From: Strigops habroptila
Lineage: Eukaryota > Chordata > Aves > Psittaciformes > Psittacidae
Length of the DNA stretch: 64,000 bases
NCBI RefSeq assembly: GCF_004027225.2
Contig: NC_044278.2
Span: 3,534,001 to 3,598,000, forward strand
Direction of reading: 5' to 3'
The stretch's first letter is position 1, and every line of letters begins with the position of its first letter. Made by a program: the position numbers and the translations under genes. Below, one piece after another: positions 27,561-40,721 of the stretch. The notes below the pieces were generated by a model. The model worked only from the letters and a program-made list of their open reading frames with translations, ran no database searches and was not told where the DNA came from.

Positions 27561-29697
27561 GTGAAGCCGGCATGAGTCCCCTGACCGCACCGAGCTCCCT
27601 GTCTCTGGGAGCACTTGGCTCCTTTCCTCTGCTTTGTCCTCATAAACGCTTTAACTTCTCCTGCCTTCTTGAATGTCACTAATGGTACTGGTATCCCCTA
27701 GCCTGGATAGCCCCTTCTCCACTATCTGATTTGCTCCTTAAACCTTACCAACTTTACAAAGAGGACTGGCATGCAAATAAGATCTTGCCTTTACCTGGGG
27801 GTTTGCTCCATACTCCTCTTTTTCTCCATGCTTTTCACAAGGGTAGATTTTCTAACCCTTTTACTTGCTTTAAGGGTCCCAGCTCATTTTCCCTTGTCTC
27901 TGTCATTTGCTTTGATATGTGTAGCCTCTCAGCCTCAGCGCAAAGCTGCTTTATCCCCTCCTCCTTCAGCAGCTGCTCTATCCTCTGCAAGCCCCATGGG
28001 ATACTCTGTCTGGAGCTCTTGCCTCCCAGCTCTCTGCCAGTTTAGTCTGTGTCTGTGATTTATTTTGCAAGGGTTTTCTTAATAGCCCCCACTGCTCTAC
28101 ATCTCGGTCGTGATCCAGTGTTACCTTCCTTGACTTAGAAATTGCCCTTGTGATAACCAGTTTTGGTCTCTTTCTAGAATGGTTTCCTGCAAGCCCTGTT
28201 GTCTTTGCCTCTCTGACAGAGCTTTTCCTACATCCTCATGAATATAGCCTGTCCAGCTTGAGGGTTTGCTTTTTTTGAGATGCTGACTCTTCCTGCAGTC
28301 CCTGCCACTTGGTAATTTTATCCACTAATAAAAATTGGACTGGCCTCTCTCTGCTGATGCTACAAGTTCATATTTCTGTTCAAATTAAAATCTTGACCTC
28401 TGTCTCTGGTACTTACTTATATGCATGTGCATGCACCTGAATCTCTGCTTAAGAAGCATAAGCTGCAGCACTTCCTATCCATCTCTGTCTCTGAAATTTG
28501 TTAAGGTTTCTTAATGCCTGCTTGTTCCACTGAACTCTCAAATTAGTTCCTTCTCTTCTGCCCTGCCAAATGCAAGATGCTTGTCTTCCCTTTAAAAACC
28601 CTTCTTAGCCTTATTCTACCTTGTCTTTTCTAGCGCTTCTTCCCTCTGTGTGGTTTTCCCAGCCTCTGCCTCTGGTTGGGTTTCCTCAGGCTGGGTTCTC
28701 AGAGAAAGATGGCTTATCTGATGGTGCTGCCTTGTCTGCCACCCCTTCCCGGATAACCTGACAGCCCTTTGGCCAATTTCACACGAATGTGATGGGAGTA
28801 GGGAGCTTGGAGACAAACGAGTTCCTGCAAGTCTTGTGAAGAGTACGAAGCTGAGTCGAGGGGGGGGTGGCAGGGGGCTGAAGGAGCCTATTCAAGTGCT
28901 CTAGCAGTGCCTCCAAATGACTGTGGCAGCTGTAGGAGAAGCTCCAGCTGAAGCTTGCAGTCAAATCATTAGTCTCAGAGACAGCCTCCTGCCTCCTTCC
29001 TGAAGGCATAGGAAGCTAGGCTTCATTAAGTCTCCTGCTCTTAGGGTTGTTTGTTAAAAATGGTGGCTTGGAGCAACGTCTATTCCTGTGTGTGACTGGG
29101 AGTAACCTGCAGCACTGCTTCACCTGATGTCTTGCCACAAGGCTTGTTAAAAACCTGCCATCCAAGTCTCCCAACAGAAAGAGACTGCAGCACTTCCTCA
29201 CATCCTGCCTTGCTTTCTCCTGCTCCCCAGCCTCTCTTGACCCATCTGCTGCCTGTCTGAAGGTGCTGTTTCGCAGTACGGCTGAGCTGGTGATATATCC
29301 CAGCTGCTAATGAAAAGGGTTGTTTGCCCCTGTTCCTGAACACCAAAGAAAAAAGTGTGTGTGCAGTCTTAGTGGAAACAACTCTTTCCTTGGGTCATTC
29401 TTCTTTCAGCATATATGGGGGCCAAACGTGGGGAGAGGAGTGCATGTGTTGCTGGGAATAAAGCGGATGGGAAAGCAAGACTGATGCTTTTTTCCATGGC
29501 AGCTGGTACATACATCAGCTTAACTGCATTGTGAAACCACATTTCTAAACTGAATTTCCTGGGATGAAGGTGTTTCTGTCGCTGTTTTCTCTGTAGTGGA
29601 GCTGGCACAGTGAGGCTGCTCTGAGTAGGTGCTTGGTGCTGAGCTAAGGTAAGTCGGAGCTGACAGCAGCAGTGAATGCAATCCTGTCGGAGTGTCC

Positions 29698-29872
29698 TTC
29701 ATGGAATTGTGGAAGTTGGAAGGGACCTCTGGAGGTCATCTGCTCCAAGCCCCCTGCTCAAGCAGGACTATTTAGAGCTTGTTGGTTAGGGTCATCTCCA
29801 GACAGCTTTTGAGTGTTTCCAGGGATGGAGATTCCGTAACCTCTTTGGGCATCCTCTATCAGCACTCAGTGT
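29698..29872 (-). mobile_element. CR1 LINE 3' fragment
   Basis: Read on the + strand, this gives the reverse complement of an avian CR1 3' end: a degraded ATGGAATTGT tail, then GGAAGGGACCTCTGGAGG, TCATCTGCTCCAAGCCC, CCTGCTCAAGCAGGAC, and a block ending in CAACCTCTTTGGGCA-like sequence. CR1 copies are usually 5'-truncated and this one is too. No reverse transcriptase remains. Confidence 0.9.
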
Positions 29873-30880
29873 TTTCTTGTGCTTTCCAGCTGGTCGCTCC
29901 CCCCGGTACATGGGGTTGTTCCTCCTTACTCATTGGTAATAGTGCTGTGTTATGAATGTGTGTAAAGGGAATGATTGTCTCTTTCTTCTTCCCAGACTGG
30001 AAACAGTAGTAACGTAATGCTTCTGCATCTTTTTGTTTTCCATTCCAAATACCAGAAAGCACCTGTCCTCCCATTTGAAATGGGAGCCTTGGTAAGTTGG
30101 TGACAACTGCTGATAGGTTGACATGCTACAGAGACTAATAAATTACAGTGTAAGGAGACGAAGAGTTCTAACATCCTAATTAGCAATAAGAGGTAGCAGG
30201 TAGCTGAAGAATCTCCCTAGATCTGTCTCTCTTTTCAGGGTTGGTGTCTAATGAATCACAGAACTTTTGAGACGCAGCATCTTGCTGGTGTTTTGTGAAC
30301 AGGGAATAAACCAGAAGAACTTGGGGAGGGCATGGAAACTGCCATTGAACAGCTGTGCTTTGTATTCTTGTGACCCTTTATGGTGGGGTGGGAAAATTGG
30401 TTTAGAGAAATGCATGCTTTTTGCCAATACGATTGACTTTGGGGATAACTGAATTTGCTGTTTACCTGAAAGCTCTTTCTGCTGAAGAAGAGGTACAAGA
30501 TGGCAGCTTTGCCTTGCAAATTGGATGTTCTCTCATGCTAATGGCCATGGCTGAGGGGCACAAATGTTTCTTTCGCATGCCAGAAGGAAGCGGGAGAGAT
30601 TGCTCGTGGCTGCATTCATTTCTAGATATTACACTTCATAACTTCTTGCAGTGCCATTTCTGCAGAACTGTGTGCTCAAAAGGAGGTGGGAGCAGGTACA
30701 GAGCCCATACTTAAGGATACAGCTGGAGTGCTGGAGGGACAGTGTGCTTTGGGAGGTAAGGAGGGATGCGTAGCAGGGCAGTTTGTCATCAGCTCGTCAA
30801 ACCTGTCAATATCTAAGATTATTGTTAAGTGTCTCTCCTTAGAAAGCAAATGAGTTGGGGTTAAGCAGTTCATATCTGAG

Positions 30881-30906
30881 GCTGTTTGAGGGTGCTGTTT
30901 GAGGGT
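30881..30906. repeat. 13-bp direct tandem duplication
   Basis: Two exact adjacent copies of GCTGTTTGAGGGT occur, followed by the start of a third (GCTG). This is a small replication-slippage duplication in intron 1. Confidence 0.9.
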
Positions 30907-33049
30907 GCTGGAGGTTTGAAAAGGAGATGCTCTGGCCCAGCCCAGGACAAGCAAGCACGTAAAGGTCCCAGAGATAGTCAATGTGCTGAACTCCTAAATG
31001 TTATCCGTACTAAAGTAAGAGAAAACCTGGAGTCACTCAGAGCAAGGGGAGAGGAAGGAAGCCAAATAAGCAACTTCCAGGAGTATGGAAAGATGGGCCA
31101 AAACACTAGAGTTTCTCTTGGAGGTGAAGGGAGGCATCTGTGTGTGCTCCCTTCCTCCATTTGTTTCAAATGAAGAGAGCAAGAAGCTTTGCTTTTCTTA
31201 AGGAAAAACAAATTTGAGGGAAGGTAAGGAACCAGGCTCTTTGGGGAAGTATTTTGAGAGACCTCCTCATGAAAAAGAGGGAATTCCTTTAATGAAAGGC
31301 TGGGTAGTAAGTGCTGTTTCCTTTTGGCAAGGATGATGTGAAGGTGAGATTTGGGACTCTACACTCTTTCCTGGGAGAGTATTTTAAGCATCTGGGATGT
31401 TACGAGGTGAATTACAGCAATAACAGGAGCATTCAGTTGTTTAATATTGGGAGGGATTGCAGAGCACGCAGGAAAATGAAAGAAAGGAGTGACATTAAAA
31501 CATTATTGACTGTGAAACAAAATGAAGTTTCTTGCTGTCTGAGAGCGAGCGATCGCACGGGGAATAACGTTTGACAGTTCTGAGAGTGACCCTGGCTGTT
31601 GAACATGTAGGACCTGAAGACTAAAGAACCGTAATAAAAAGAAATATAGAGGCTGCAGGGCATAATGAACTATGTCAGAAATTTCCTGCCTAGCTTCGTC
31701 GCTCGAACAATTTCATTTTCCCCACTGCTCTTGATAGGCTGGGAGCGCATACCAGCTAAAGAGTTCAGTAGTCTGAAATAAGTGTTGATGCTTTCATACT
31801 AGCACGACAATGCTGACTCTTTTAGAGGTCTGGGAGTGGTACTACAGATGCCAGGGTAAATTATGTGTCCTTATATGTATTTTAAGAGCTAAGAGAACAG
31901 AAGAAAAAACATACATAGGAATCTTGGGAGACTTCGCTTTTTGTGCAGGTCTACACTAAATCTCACAGTGAGCACCTGTGGTTACAGATTCAAAGCTCAG
32001 GCCGGGAAGGCAGTAATGAAGTCATCATTGCTTTTCATTGGAAAATATATAAGTAGGCATTGCCTTGGGCATTCCAGCAGGCCGCTATAAATGCTGCTGT
32101 GTATTGTGCTTAGCCAGACCTGGAACTGGCAGTAGTGATGTGAGTCGCTAGGGCATGCATTCAGAGGGCTGTAGGAAAGAAGAAACTCCTGAGGATAAGA
32201 CACAAGGAGCAGTTTGAGTTAGAAGTAGTGCGTGGGTAAACCAACACTTCCTGCCTGCACATTCCCAATATAGGTATAATCTGCCAAGGAGCTTCTGCTT
32301 GCATGTTTTTCCCGTAATAAGAGTAATGATGGTATGGTATATGAAGAGCATACTGATCTGAGAGTTGAAAAAGGGCTGGGAAGGTTCTGTTCTGACCTTG
32401 GAGGAAGAGAAATAGTTGATCAAGTAGATTCACAGGATGGGCTCTACCTTAAGTGCAGAAAAGAGCCTATAGCACTACTGGAACTCTCTGCTGGTTTGTG
32501 GGGTTAGTCAAACTGGTATCCCCTTCAGGGAGTACAAAGATTGCAGATTATAAGGGACCTTTTTCTCAGCAGCTTTGCAGGAAAATAGTCAAACTGTAAG
32601 AAGCAGTAGGTGTGTTACACAAATATAGTCGTTTGCCATTACGAATCTGAACCAGCACTACAGTCAGCTCAGTCTTTCCTTCATACATTAGCATATATTG
32701 TTATTCACCTTTTACATCAGATATACCTTGATCCACCAGCTTCTTCAAAGACTGTGTGAAGTAAAGAGGCTGAGCATCATGAGGTTCCGAGCTCAGGGAG
32801 CTGTGTGCAGCTGCCCTGGCATCCTCCTTACTTTTGTTAATATGGGTCTCTGACCACAAGCGTGGCTGGCTTCTGGACTCTTGGCTCTGTAACTTTTCAA
32901 AGTAAAGCTGTACTAGATTAAAGAGGAGTTTCAGACTTTAGTGCAGCCAGGTAACTTTAAATCTACTTTCTGATGGGATGATTGAGAACAGTAGAACTGT
33001 AAAAGCAGGGAGATCTTGTGTCGTGCATCCTCTGGGGCAGGTTCATTTC

Positions 33050-33320
33050 CACCTGCGATGTTCCTGAAGAAGGTAAAGGTCTGTCAGAGGGAACTGTAGT
33101 GCGAGAGGCTTCGGTCTCACAAAGCAGTCTCTCTGATGCCTCATGTTCCTTGCTTCTGGGAAGCTAAAAATACACCTAGCCCCCATGTCAAACCTGCATC
33201 TCTGCTGTTCAAGTACAAGCCTATTGTTTCTTGTCTTCTCAGTGTCCAACATAGCTAATGAATTATAACTTCCTCCTTCCACCATTTTTAGAAGTTTTAA
33301 AGATGGTAGTAATAGAGATG
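33050..33320 (-). mobile_element. Possible old CR1 fragment
   Basis: The segment shows diverged traces of CR1 reverse-complement wording, such as GTTTCTTGTCTTCTCAGTG and TTCCTCCTTCCACC, in the order expected for the region upstream of the CR1 3' end. Similarity is weak and the borders are uncertain; it may be unique sequence. Confidence 0.35.
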
Positions 33321-35009
33321 ATCTGTGGCTCAAGAATACGCCATTCTACGGCAATGTTAAAACTGGCATATGTAACGTGCCTAATTGCAGACACAGAGAA
33401 GAAGCAGTTAGAGGAATGTGACATCCATATAGTATGAGGTTTGCTTAAAAAAAAAAATCACAAGGGCAGATCACATTTAACGCTGTGCGACTGTAGAATA
33501 CCAATGCTGTACTGGGGAAAGTAAGGGAGTCGTCTGTCAATATAAGGACCAGATCTGAGAAGAACCCAAGAGTGAAAAATGGCTCTGATCTTGGCAAGGG
33601 GTTTGGATGTCTGACTGGATGCATAATTATAGCAGAGGTAGAAGACCTCTGTTGCAGTCAGAACTTGGGAAGCCAGTCACAGGCCACAACAATCTATGGT
33701 GATTAAAAGAAATGTCACCTCTTTCATATTTATTGAAAACATTTTCCTTAAGAGACAGTAAACATCTGCTGTGGAAGTGAGTGGCTGTGTGACGGAGCAG
33801 CTAGGAGAGATGAGTGAAGGCAGTTGTGTTGGAAGAACAAAGAGCTTCACTGGCTGCTCCTGTCTCGTTTGCCCGTGCTTTGATATTTCCCTGCTGATTG
33901 TGATATTTCCATACCAATTATTGTATAAATTGTTCCTGGCTGACCTGTCTACTTAGCCATCCTTAGTTGGCTCAGCAGTGGGAGGAATTTGAATGAGGAA
34001 TGAGTAGCTTTTCGAATCGGTTCAGGAAGGACAGTTCATGTGCTGGGAGTGGTGGGATGGTGGCAGGAGTGGAAGAGGAGGAAGGATAGGGGATCAGACA
34101 CTCTTGGTAGCACGATTTAAACATCAAAGCAAAGGGTGAAGAATAGGGACAGAGCTGTTCTGCAGGTGGCTCCAGCCAGCCTTTCAGAACGCTGAACTCT
34201 GTTGGCATGACAAAAAATACAACAAACAAAATACTGTATTTTCCCAGAATGAGGCTTTACAGTAATAAGGGGGGGGGGAAGGAGGATTACCACATGTTTT
34301 CTTCTGATAGCATGGTTGTTTTCCATCTGGCAGCAGGTTGCAGTGTACAGAGATTGTCCCTGCTGTGACTCATTTGTGCAAAAATTAGGCTTGAACCTGA
34401 TTTTTATTTGTGCATTAACAGGAGACTTCACGCAATAGCAGGTGCGTGTTGCCAGAAGATAGTCTCTGTTTTGGTGTTGCCTCTTGGGACAGAGTCTCCC
34501 ATAGAAATTACGTTAGTCTTCAGCTGATGAAAAGTAAGACAGCTGCTTGGGGAAGTGTTCTCGGTGGCTGGACAATGGTGAGCTTGGAAGAGCCTTCTGA
34601 AACAAAACACTGTTTTGTGCACATCAGTCCCTGCTTTTTCTCTGGACTCCGCAGCAGAGCTAAGTAACGGGCTGGTCTTGGCAAGAGCCATTTGTGCCTT
34701 CCCTGAGAGACAGAAGGAAGAAAGGAAGGGCCATCCCCTGGGAAGCATTATGCCCAAGGGAGACTGAGAAATTAAGCTGAATTGAGACGGAACGTGAGAC
34801 GAGAGGATATTGACTGTCCTTAAACAACTCGCTGGAAGCAAAGGCCTGTGCAGGGCACAATGCTCCTGGTTTGGGGTAGGGGGATAGAAACACTGAAGAG
34901 GAGCAAGTTGCAGGGGAGCCCTGCTTGCTGGGGTACAGCTAGCTGTGTGCGCCCTGTTAGCTTGTGAAAGCAGCCAACGCGTGAACTCCTGCAGTTCAAA
35001 GGATGCTCT

Positions 35010-35432
35010 GACAGGCTGAGAGAGTTGTGCTGGTTCAGCCTGGAGAAGAGAAGGTTCCAGGGAGACCTTAGAGCAGCTCCAGTACCTAAAAAGGGCCTAT
35101 AAGAAATCTGGAGAATGACTTTTTACCAGGGCATGCAATGGTAGGACAAGGGGGAATGGCTTTAAACTACAAGAGGGGAGATGTAGATTAGATATAAGGA
35201 AGAAATCCTTTACTATGAGTGTGGTGAGACACTGGCACAGGGTTCCCAGAGAAGCTGTGGCTGCCCCATCCCTGGCAGTGTTCAAGGCCAGATTGAATGG
35301 GGCTATGAGCAACCTGTGGAAGGTGTCCCTGCCGCTGGCAGGGGGTTGGAACTAGATGAGCTTAAAGGTCCCTTTCTTTGGTCCAACTTGGGTCTTTCTT
35401 GGGTCCAACCCAAATCATTCTGTGATTCTATG
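35010..35432 (+). mobile_element. CR1 LINE 3' fragment (sense)
   Basis: The order is that of a CR1 3' end in the forward direction: GCTGAGAGAGTTG, TTCAGCCTGGAGAAGAGAAG, a GGACAAGGGGGAATGG block, ATTAGATATAAGGAAGAAAT, CATCCCTGGCAGTGTTCAAG, GGCAGGGGGTTGGAACTAGA, and the tail ATTCTGTGATTCTATG. A small local duplication of GGTCCAAC(TT/CC) text lies near 35,390-35,410. Its closest relative in the window is the copy at 58,875. Confidence 0.95.
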
Positions 35433-36259
35433 CTTCTGCCTGCCCTGCTGTTCCCTACTGCCCACTGCCTGTGAGCCACTGGCTGTGGCATTGCCCCACA
35501 GTGCTGCTGTCCTTGTTTGTGGTGGGTTATGAGTGTATGGGAGGCAGGGGGAAGCCGCAAATTAACATCACTGGCTAATAAAGCAACAGCACCCTTGGGC
35601 TGGATGAAAACCATTGCCTTGTTGTGGGCACAGTCTCCTTTCCTCGCCCCACGGTCAGAGCGGGGTGCAGGAATGCCTGCTGCCTCCTATGGCATTGGGC
35701 CAGGGCCGAAGGCGCTGAGCGCAGCCGGAGGAAGAGTGTGCTGGCACTTGCCTCACCTCAAACCGTGCCATGCTGTGAGCTGGAGAGCAAGGGCCAGCCG
35801 GGTGGCGAGCCTGGCTCCTGAGCGAGCCACGGACCTGCAGGAGGTCAGCAGTTGCCATGGCTTGTGATGCTCTTGGTGCTTGCACCTGCTCTTGGGTTGT
35901 GGATGCCCAGAGCGCATCTCAAGCTAGGAAGTAGACACTTTAGCGTAACTGCTCTTTAGCACTTGTGTCTGAATCGTCTTCATTACTGGAGACTTTCTGC
36001 CAGGTCCTGTGGTCTGCTGCAGATGCTAATTTGTCACAGCCAAATAGGATTTATGCACGCTCTCCTTCCCTTCCCTGCATATGGGTACTGGCTCCCGCTT
36101 CAGTTCTGGGGGTGTTTTGAAGGAATCAGTTCAGCTGGGCATGTTCAGAACAGAGAAAAAGCTGTAATGGTGTCTTTTTTCTTTTTTTAACCTTCTATTG
36201 TAGTATAGCCAATGCATATGTATGGCTGAAGAATATGGTCTGCCATGACACAGGTTATG

Positions 36260-36770
36260 TAGGGCATGAGGACAGCTGTACCGGTTCAGACCAAGTGTCC
36301 TCTACCTAGCTCAGTATCACGTCTCAAAAAGCTGTGGGCAGACAGCTGTGCAATTATAGGTTGCTCTGGGAGCCTCCCAAACCAGATTTGATCTATCTGT
36401 TTACTACTCCTCTTTCAGGGTCTTGTCCCACATGTTTTGACCCATGTAAACTTTACATATCCACAGCATCTGTCAGCAAGGACATCCCCAGGTCTGCTAT
36501 GTGCAGCTGCAAGAACTGCCTTACTTGTAAAACTGAATCTGACCAGTTTTGGTTGATGGCCGTTAGGTTTTGAAATAGAAGAGATAGTAAATGGTCAATT
36601 CTTGTCCATCTTCTCCATGGCGTACATATTTGTGTAGACCGTTACCAGATCCTCTTAAAGTCACGGTTTTTCCAGGCCAGAGTCCTCACCTGCTCCATTA
36701 CTTCTTACGTAGAAGTAATTCCCTTGTGTTCTGTCATTGTTCTTGCTCTTTTCCAACACTTTCTCAGGAG
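36260..36770 (-). mobile_element. Ancient CR1 fragment (reptile-type)
   Basis: A diverged but collinear match to an old CR1 group that I know best from turtles and crocodilians. Landmarks in order are CGGTTCAGACCAAGTGTCC, a TAGCTCAGTATC block, ATTTGTGTAGACC, CAGATCCTCTTAAAGTC and TTGCTCTTTTCCAACACTTT. The divergence suggests insertion well before the other CR1 copies in this window. The assignment rests on memory of the family layout. Confidence 0.65.
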
Positions 36771-39645
36771 CACCTATAAATGAAACAAACACTAGTGGCA
36801 ACAAAAGACCCCAAATATGTGCTGTGTATTTGTGCAAGGGACAGGGAGAGGGATCTCTTTGGAAATGTTTTCTGCCAAAAAAAGGGACAAAGTAATTTTT
36901 AAAGGAAACTTAGGATTAGTATTATCAGTTATTGACAAATGCCGCTTTAGAGCTAAGTGAAGGAAAACTGCTGCAGAGCAGCAGGGGTAGAAACATTCCC
37001 TAAGGCTGTGTAATCCATTTGGTGTTCAGCACTGTGAGCCCTGTGCTTCTGGAAGATACGGGAAAACAGACTTTTCTTAATTGCTCTCTGCTGATTAAAG
37101 ACCCAGGATAATACTCCTTCTAAGAGTTCAAGTTTCTCTTTTAGATTAAAGGTCTACTGGCAGTGATTATTGATATCTGAGATACCTTGATGTGACTTGC
37201 TCTGGTGCTTCTGGGTGTGGTGCAGGCATAACTCACACCGTCAGAGATGGGAGAACGTTTGTGCAAGAGGTTCCTCGTCGTTCTGTCCCTGATTCTTATT
37301 TATTCTTTTGGTGTGTCAATGCTGTGGCAGAGTTTCTGTGTGCAGGGCCATCCCTTCTTTCATTACACTCACCTAAGCCATAAGTCTTGAATCAATGTTC
37401 TTTGATACAATTCTGCATGCCTATTTTTTCAGAACGACCTGAAGGTCCACCTCCTTCCCAAAGAGTTAGTGTCTGAAGTGTGGCATCTGCAAAGTATTTC
37501 AGATCGGGCACATGAAATGACCAGTCGTGTATGGAAAACCTGAGTTCTGAGGTCTCGTGTCTCCCCATGGAAAGGTCAGATCTTGCCACAGTCAGCTGAT
37601 GTTGCTGGGAGCGTGTGGGTTTTGCAAAGACAAAAGAGTACTCAGAAGCTGAGCTACAGCACTTCTGGGTGAGATGCCTGGCTGGCAGGGATACTCAATG
37701 CTCCTTTCGTGCCTGTAGATTAAATGGAGAAGTACTGAAGTTCTGTCTGTGATGTGACAAGGGAGACACAAATGGCCAGGTGACTCTGACAGTGCATTTC
37801 TCCTTACAGAGCTGCTTCACATGACATTAACCTAGGCACTGGAGCCTGCTGGGCGGGCTGGCGAAGGGGAGGTGCAGGGACCAGGCATCTGCTGGTGCCT
37901 GGGTCCTGCATGGTCCTCTTGCTGCATGGCCCAGCAGCACCATCCCCTCTTGCCACTGCCACCTCCTCTTTCCCCCATGCACCTCCTGTCTCCCAAACGA
38001 GGCCTTTGAGGTAGATAAGCCAGCGGAAGCAATGAGAGCTGCCTTGCTCTTAGCTCAGAAGCCTGGGACAATAGCCCTCATCTGTAGGGGATAAAGATCG
38101 GGGAGCGCTTCCTCCTTATTGCAGGGGATTTTTTCCCTTTCGAAAAAAAACAACCCAACAGATGCACAAGCCTATCATTTCTTATTAATTTTAAAGTAGC
38201 TCTTTGCTTGCTACCTCCTCCGTATCGGCCCTTGCATTGTCAGTAAATTATATTGGATTTGCAATTAAAAGCCAGCTGTGCCAGTGCAGTACCAGCCAAA
38301 TGCCACCATAACTGTCTCCTGGGTGTCCTAGGGGAGGTGTGGAGCACACAGCTCCTCCTCCAGTGAGCTCTTCACTCACTTTGAGAGGGAAAGATAAGAG
38401 TTGAAAATGGGATCTCAGGCACATTATTTTTGTTAATCAGAATGCTTGCTTGTTAAGAAATGCAGTTCTTTTATTGATACTGCGTGTTTGTGGGTACAGC
38501 AATTCCCAGAGCTTGAAAACTGCCAAATACCCTTCACTGTGAAAGTTAACTGTTTGAGGGGAAAACTTGTCGTGGTGGATGTTTGTCTCGGGCTGATTGT
38601 TTTTCTTCTTCCTTTTCTCAGTCAAAATGATTTAATGGAGAAGTATCTCTGCTTCTGCTGTGTGGGCTTTTATAAGTGTTGAAAAGCATTTGTGCCCATC
38701 TGTGTTGGAGCAGGAGTTTGCAGCCAGGCAGGGGGAAGAGCATTGTGGATGTGCTGCTCCCTGCCCCTCTGGAGATCCAGCCCATGTCTGGCCTTTCAGA
38801 GGCTGAACAGCAACTTGCTGCAAGTTGAAGCAAAACCCCGACTGCTTTGTCTTCCTTCCTCGCTGGAGCTGGGCAGGGCTTTATCTGGGCTGGCTTCTTT
38901 TGTCCCTCAGCTGCCTGGGCTCCTGGAGCCAGACAGGAAGCAAGGAGTTCTTTGGCTGTTGCCTCTCACTTTTGGATGGATCCGGAAGGTTCAGCAATCC
39001 AGCGCAAGAGGGAATAGGAGAGAAGGAAAGTGAGTCTCTTCTGAACTTGGAGCAGGGCTCCAGGCTGTAACATTACATACAGGCAAGGTCCCCTAGACCA
39101 CCGGCAATGGAAGAAGGAAGCCCCGCATAGTGCTAGCCATGAGGGTGGTGGGATTTGACATCTACCAAAAGGCTGCATGCATCAGAGATCTGCGCTGTGG
39201 GTCCTCGAGGTTGTGATCTTGGCAGCGAGCTTTGGAAGGTCCAATACATGCCTCTGCTGAAATTACGATTTTCAACTGGATAATTGGAAAACTCCTCAAA
39301 GAATTCCTATGTAAAAGGCATTAAAAGCCTGCAAAACAAGGTTGTGTGCTCAGCCGAGAAATGCCTGAATGGGTGTTACGTACAACTTTAGATTCCTACT
39401 GCTGCATGCTTGCCTTGCGGTGCAATTTTAATTGTGCCATTGTATGCACGGTGTTTGTATGCTGTAGCAAGGCTACATGTGCATACAAGAACTGCATTAC
39501 AAGCTCTATTTAGGTGTGCAATAAAGATCTTGCCCTTCCTGCTGCTTTAAAAACAATTCACTTCAAAGGCTGTAGTATTTGCTTTGTCCTTTGGCCTTTA
39601 CTGGGTGAGAGAAAAGCCTGTCTGCACCTTAAATGTGTTGGTTGT

Positions 39646-40211
39646 TGTTGTGGTTTGAGCCCAGCCGGTAACTCAGAACCACGCAGCCGCTTGCTAACTC
39701 CTCCCCCTTTCTTCCCCCCCATCTCCCAGAGGGATGGGGAGGAGAATCAGAAGAATGTAACTCCCCTGGGCTGAGGTAAGAGCAGCCCAGTAACTAAGGT
39801 ATAATACAAACCCACCACTGCTACCACCAATAACAATAACGATAAGAGAAAGAACAAGGGGAGAGAATACAATTGCTCACCACCCGCCGACTGATACCCA
39901 GCCCGCCCCGAGCAGCAATCTGGGCATTCTGGATAGCTCCCCCCAGTTTCTATACTGGGCATGACGTGCTGTGGGATGGAATACCCCTTTGGCTAGTTTG
40001 GGTCAGGTGTCCTGGCTCTGCTTCCTCCCGGCTTCCCGTGCCCCTCCTCACTCGCAGAGCATGAGGCTGAAAAGTCCTTGATCGGAGTAAACATTACTGA
40101 GCAACAGCTATAAACATCGGTGTGTTATCAGCGTTGTTCTCAGGCTAAAGTTGAAAACACAGCACTGCACCAGCTACTAAGAAGGAGAAAAATACAGCTG
40201 AACCCAGGACA
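39646..40211 (-). mobile_element. Solo LTR of an ERVL-type endogenous retrovirus
   Basis: The segment is about 566 bp, begins TGTTGTGGTTTGAGCC and ends CCAGGACA on the + strand (TG...CA termini). It is flanked by an identical 5-bp GTTGT on each side (39,641-39,645 and 40,212-40,216), the duplication size typical of ERVL. Internal landmarks match a bird LTR I recognise: GCCCAGCCGG, CACGCAGCCGC, a GCATGACG...GGAATACCCCTTTGG block, and GTGTTATCAGCGTTGTTCTC. A TATA-like motif lies on the minus strand at about 39,947-39,957, so the LTR reads in the minus direction, opposite to IGSF3. No clear AATAAA is visible. No gag, pol or env sequence adjoins it, so this is a recombined solo LTR with no coding capacity. 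The left border could shift by a few bases because of neighbouring TTG repeats. Confidence 0.85.
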
Positions 40212-40698
40212 GTTGTCTCTAGTAGTATCTTTCCCCAGGAAAAAGAGATTGGTACAGCAAACAGTGGGGGAGTGTTTGCCTCTGTTGTTCCTCTCCCTGT
40301 TTGTTTCGAACATGCTAGGTTTCCTCCCTTAAATCAGATTATTTCATAAAGAGTAAAAAGAAACATAATTTGGAGCAGCAGCAAGCTGAGCCCAAGTTAA
40401 TAGTTTGAATTGCACTCCATCTGTTCAGCTGCATGGCCTGATGGATGTGCTGAGCCCATTTTTCACGATTTGTTTTAAGCTGGTAAGAACCATCTCTCCT
40501 GGCTCTGGTCCAGGCTGGCTGGGGAGAAAAACTTCCTATCTGGACATCCATGTCCAGAGTGGGGGATTGAGTCAGTAATTCCCGATGCCAGGCTACCTCT
40601 TCTACCTGCAAGTTGCTAGTTTTTGAAAGGTTAATTTTGTCTCTGGACTTGAACATTGTTGTCAAAAACTAAAGAGGGGGGAACCTCCATACAGACAT

Positions 40699-40721
40699 CC
40701 CCCCCCCCCCCCCCCCCCCCC
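40699..40721. repeat. Poly-C run of 23 bases
   Basis: An uninterrupted 23-base C homopolymer lies in intron 1 (poly-G on the other strand). Its length in the assembly may not be exact, since such runs are hard to sequence. Confidence 0.95.
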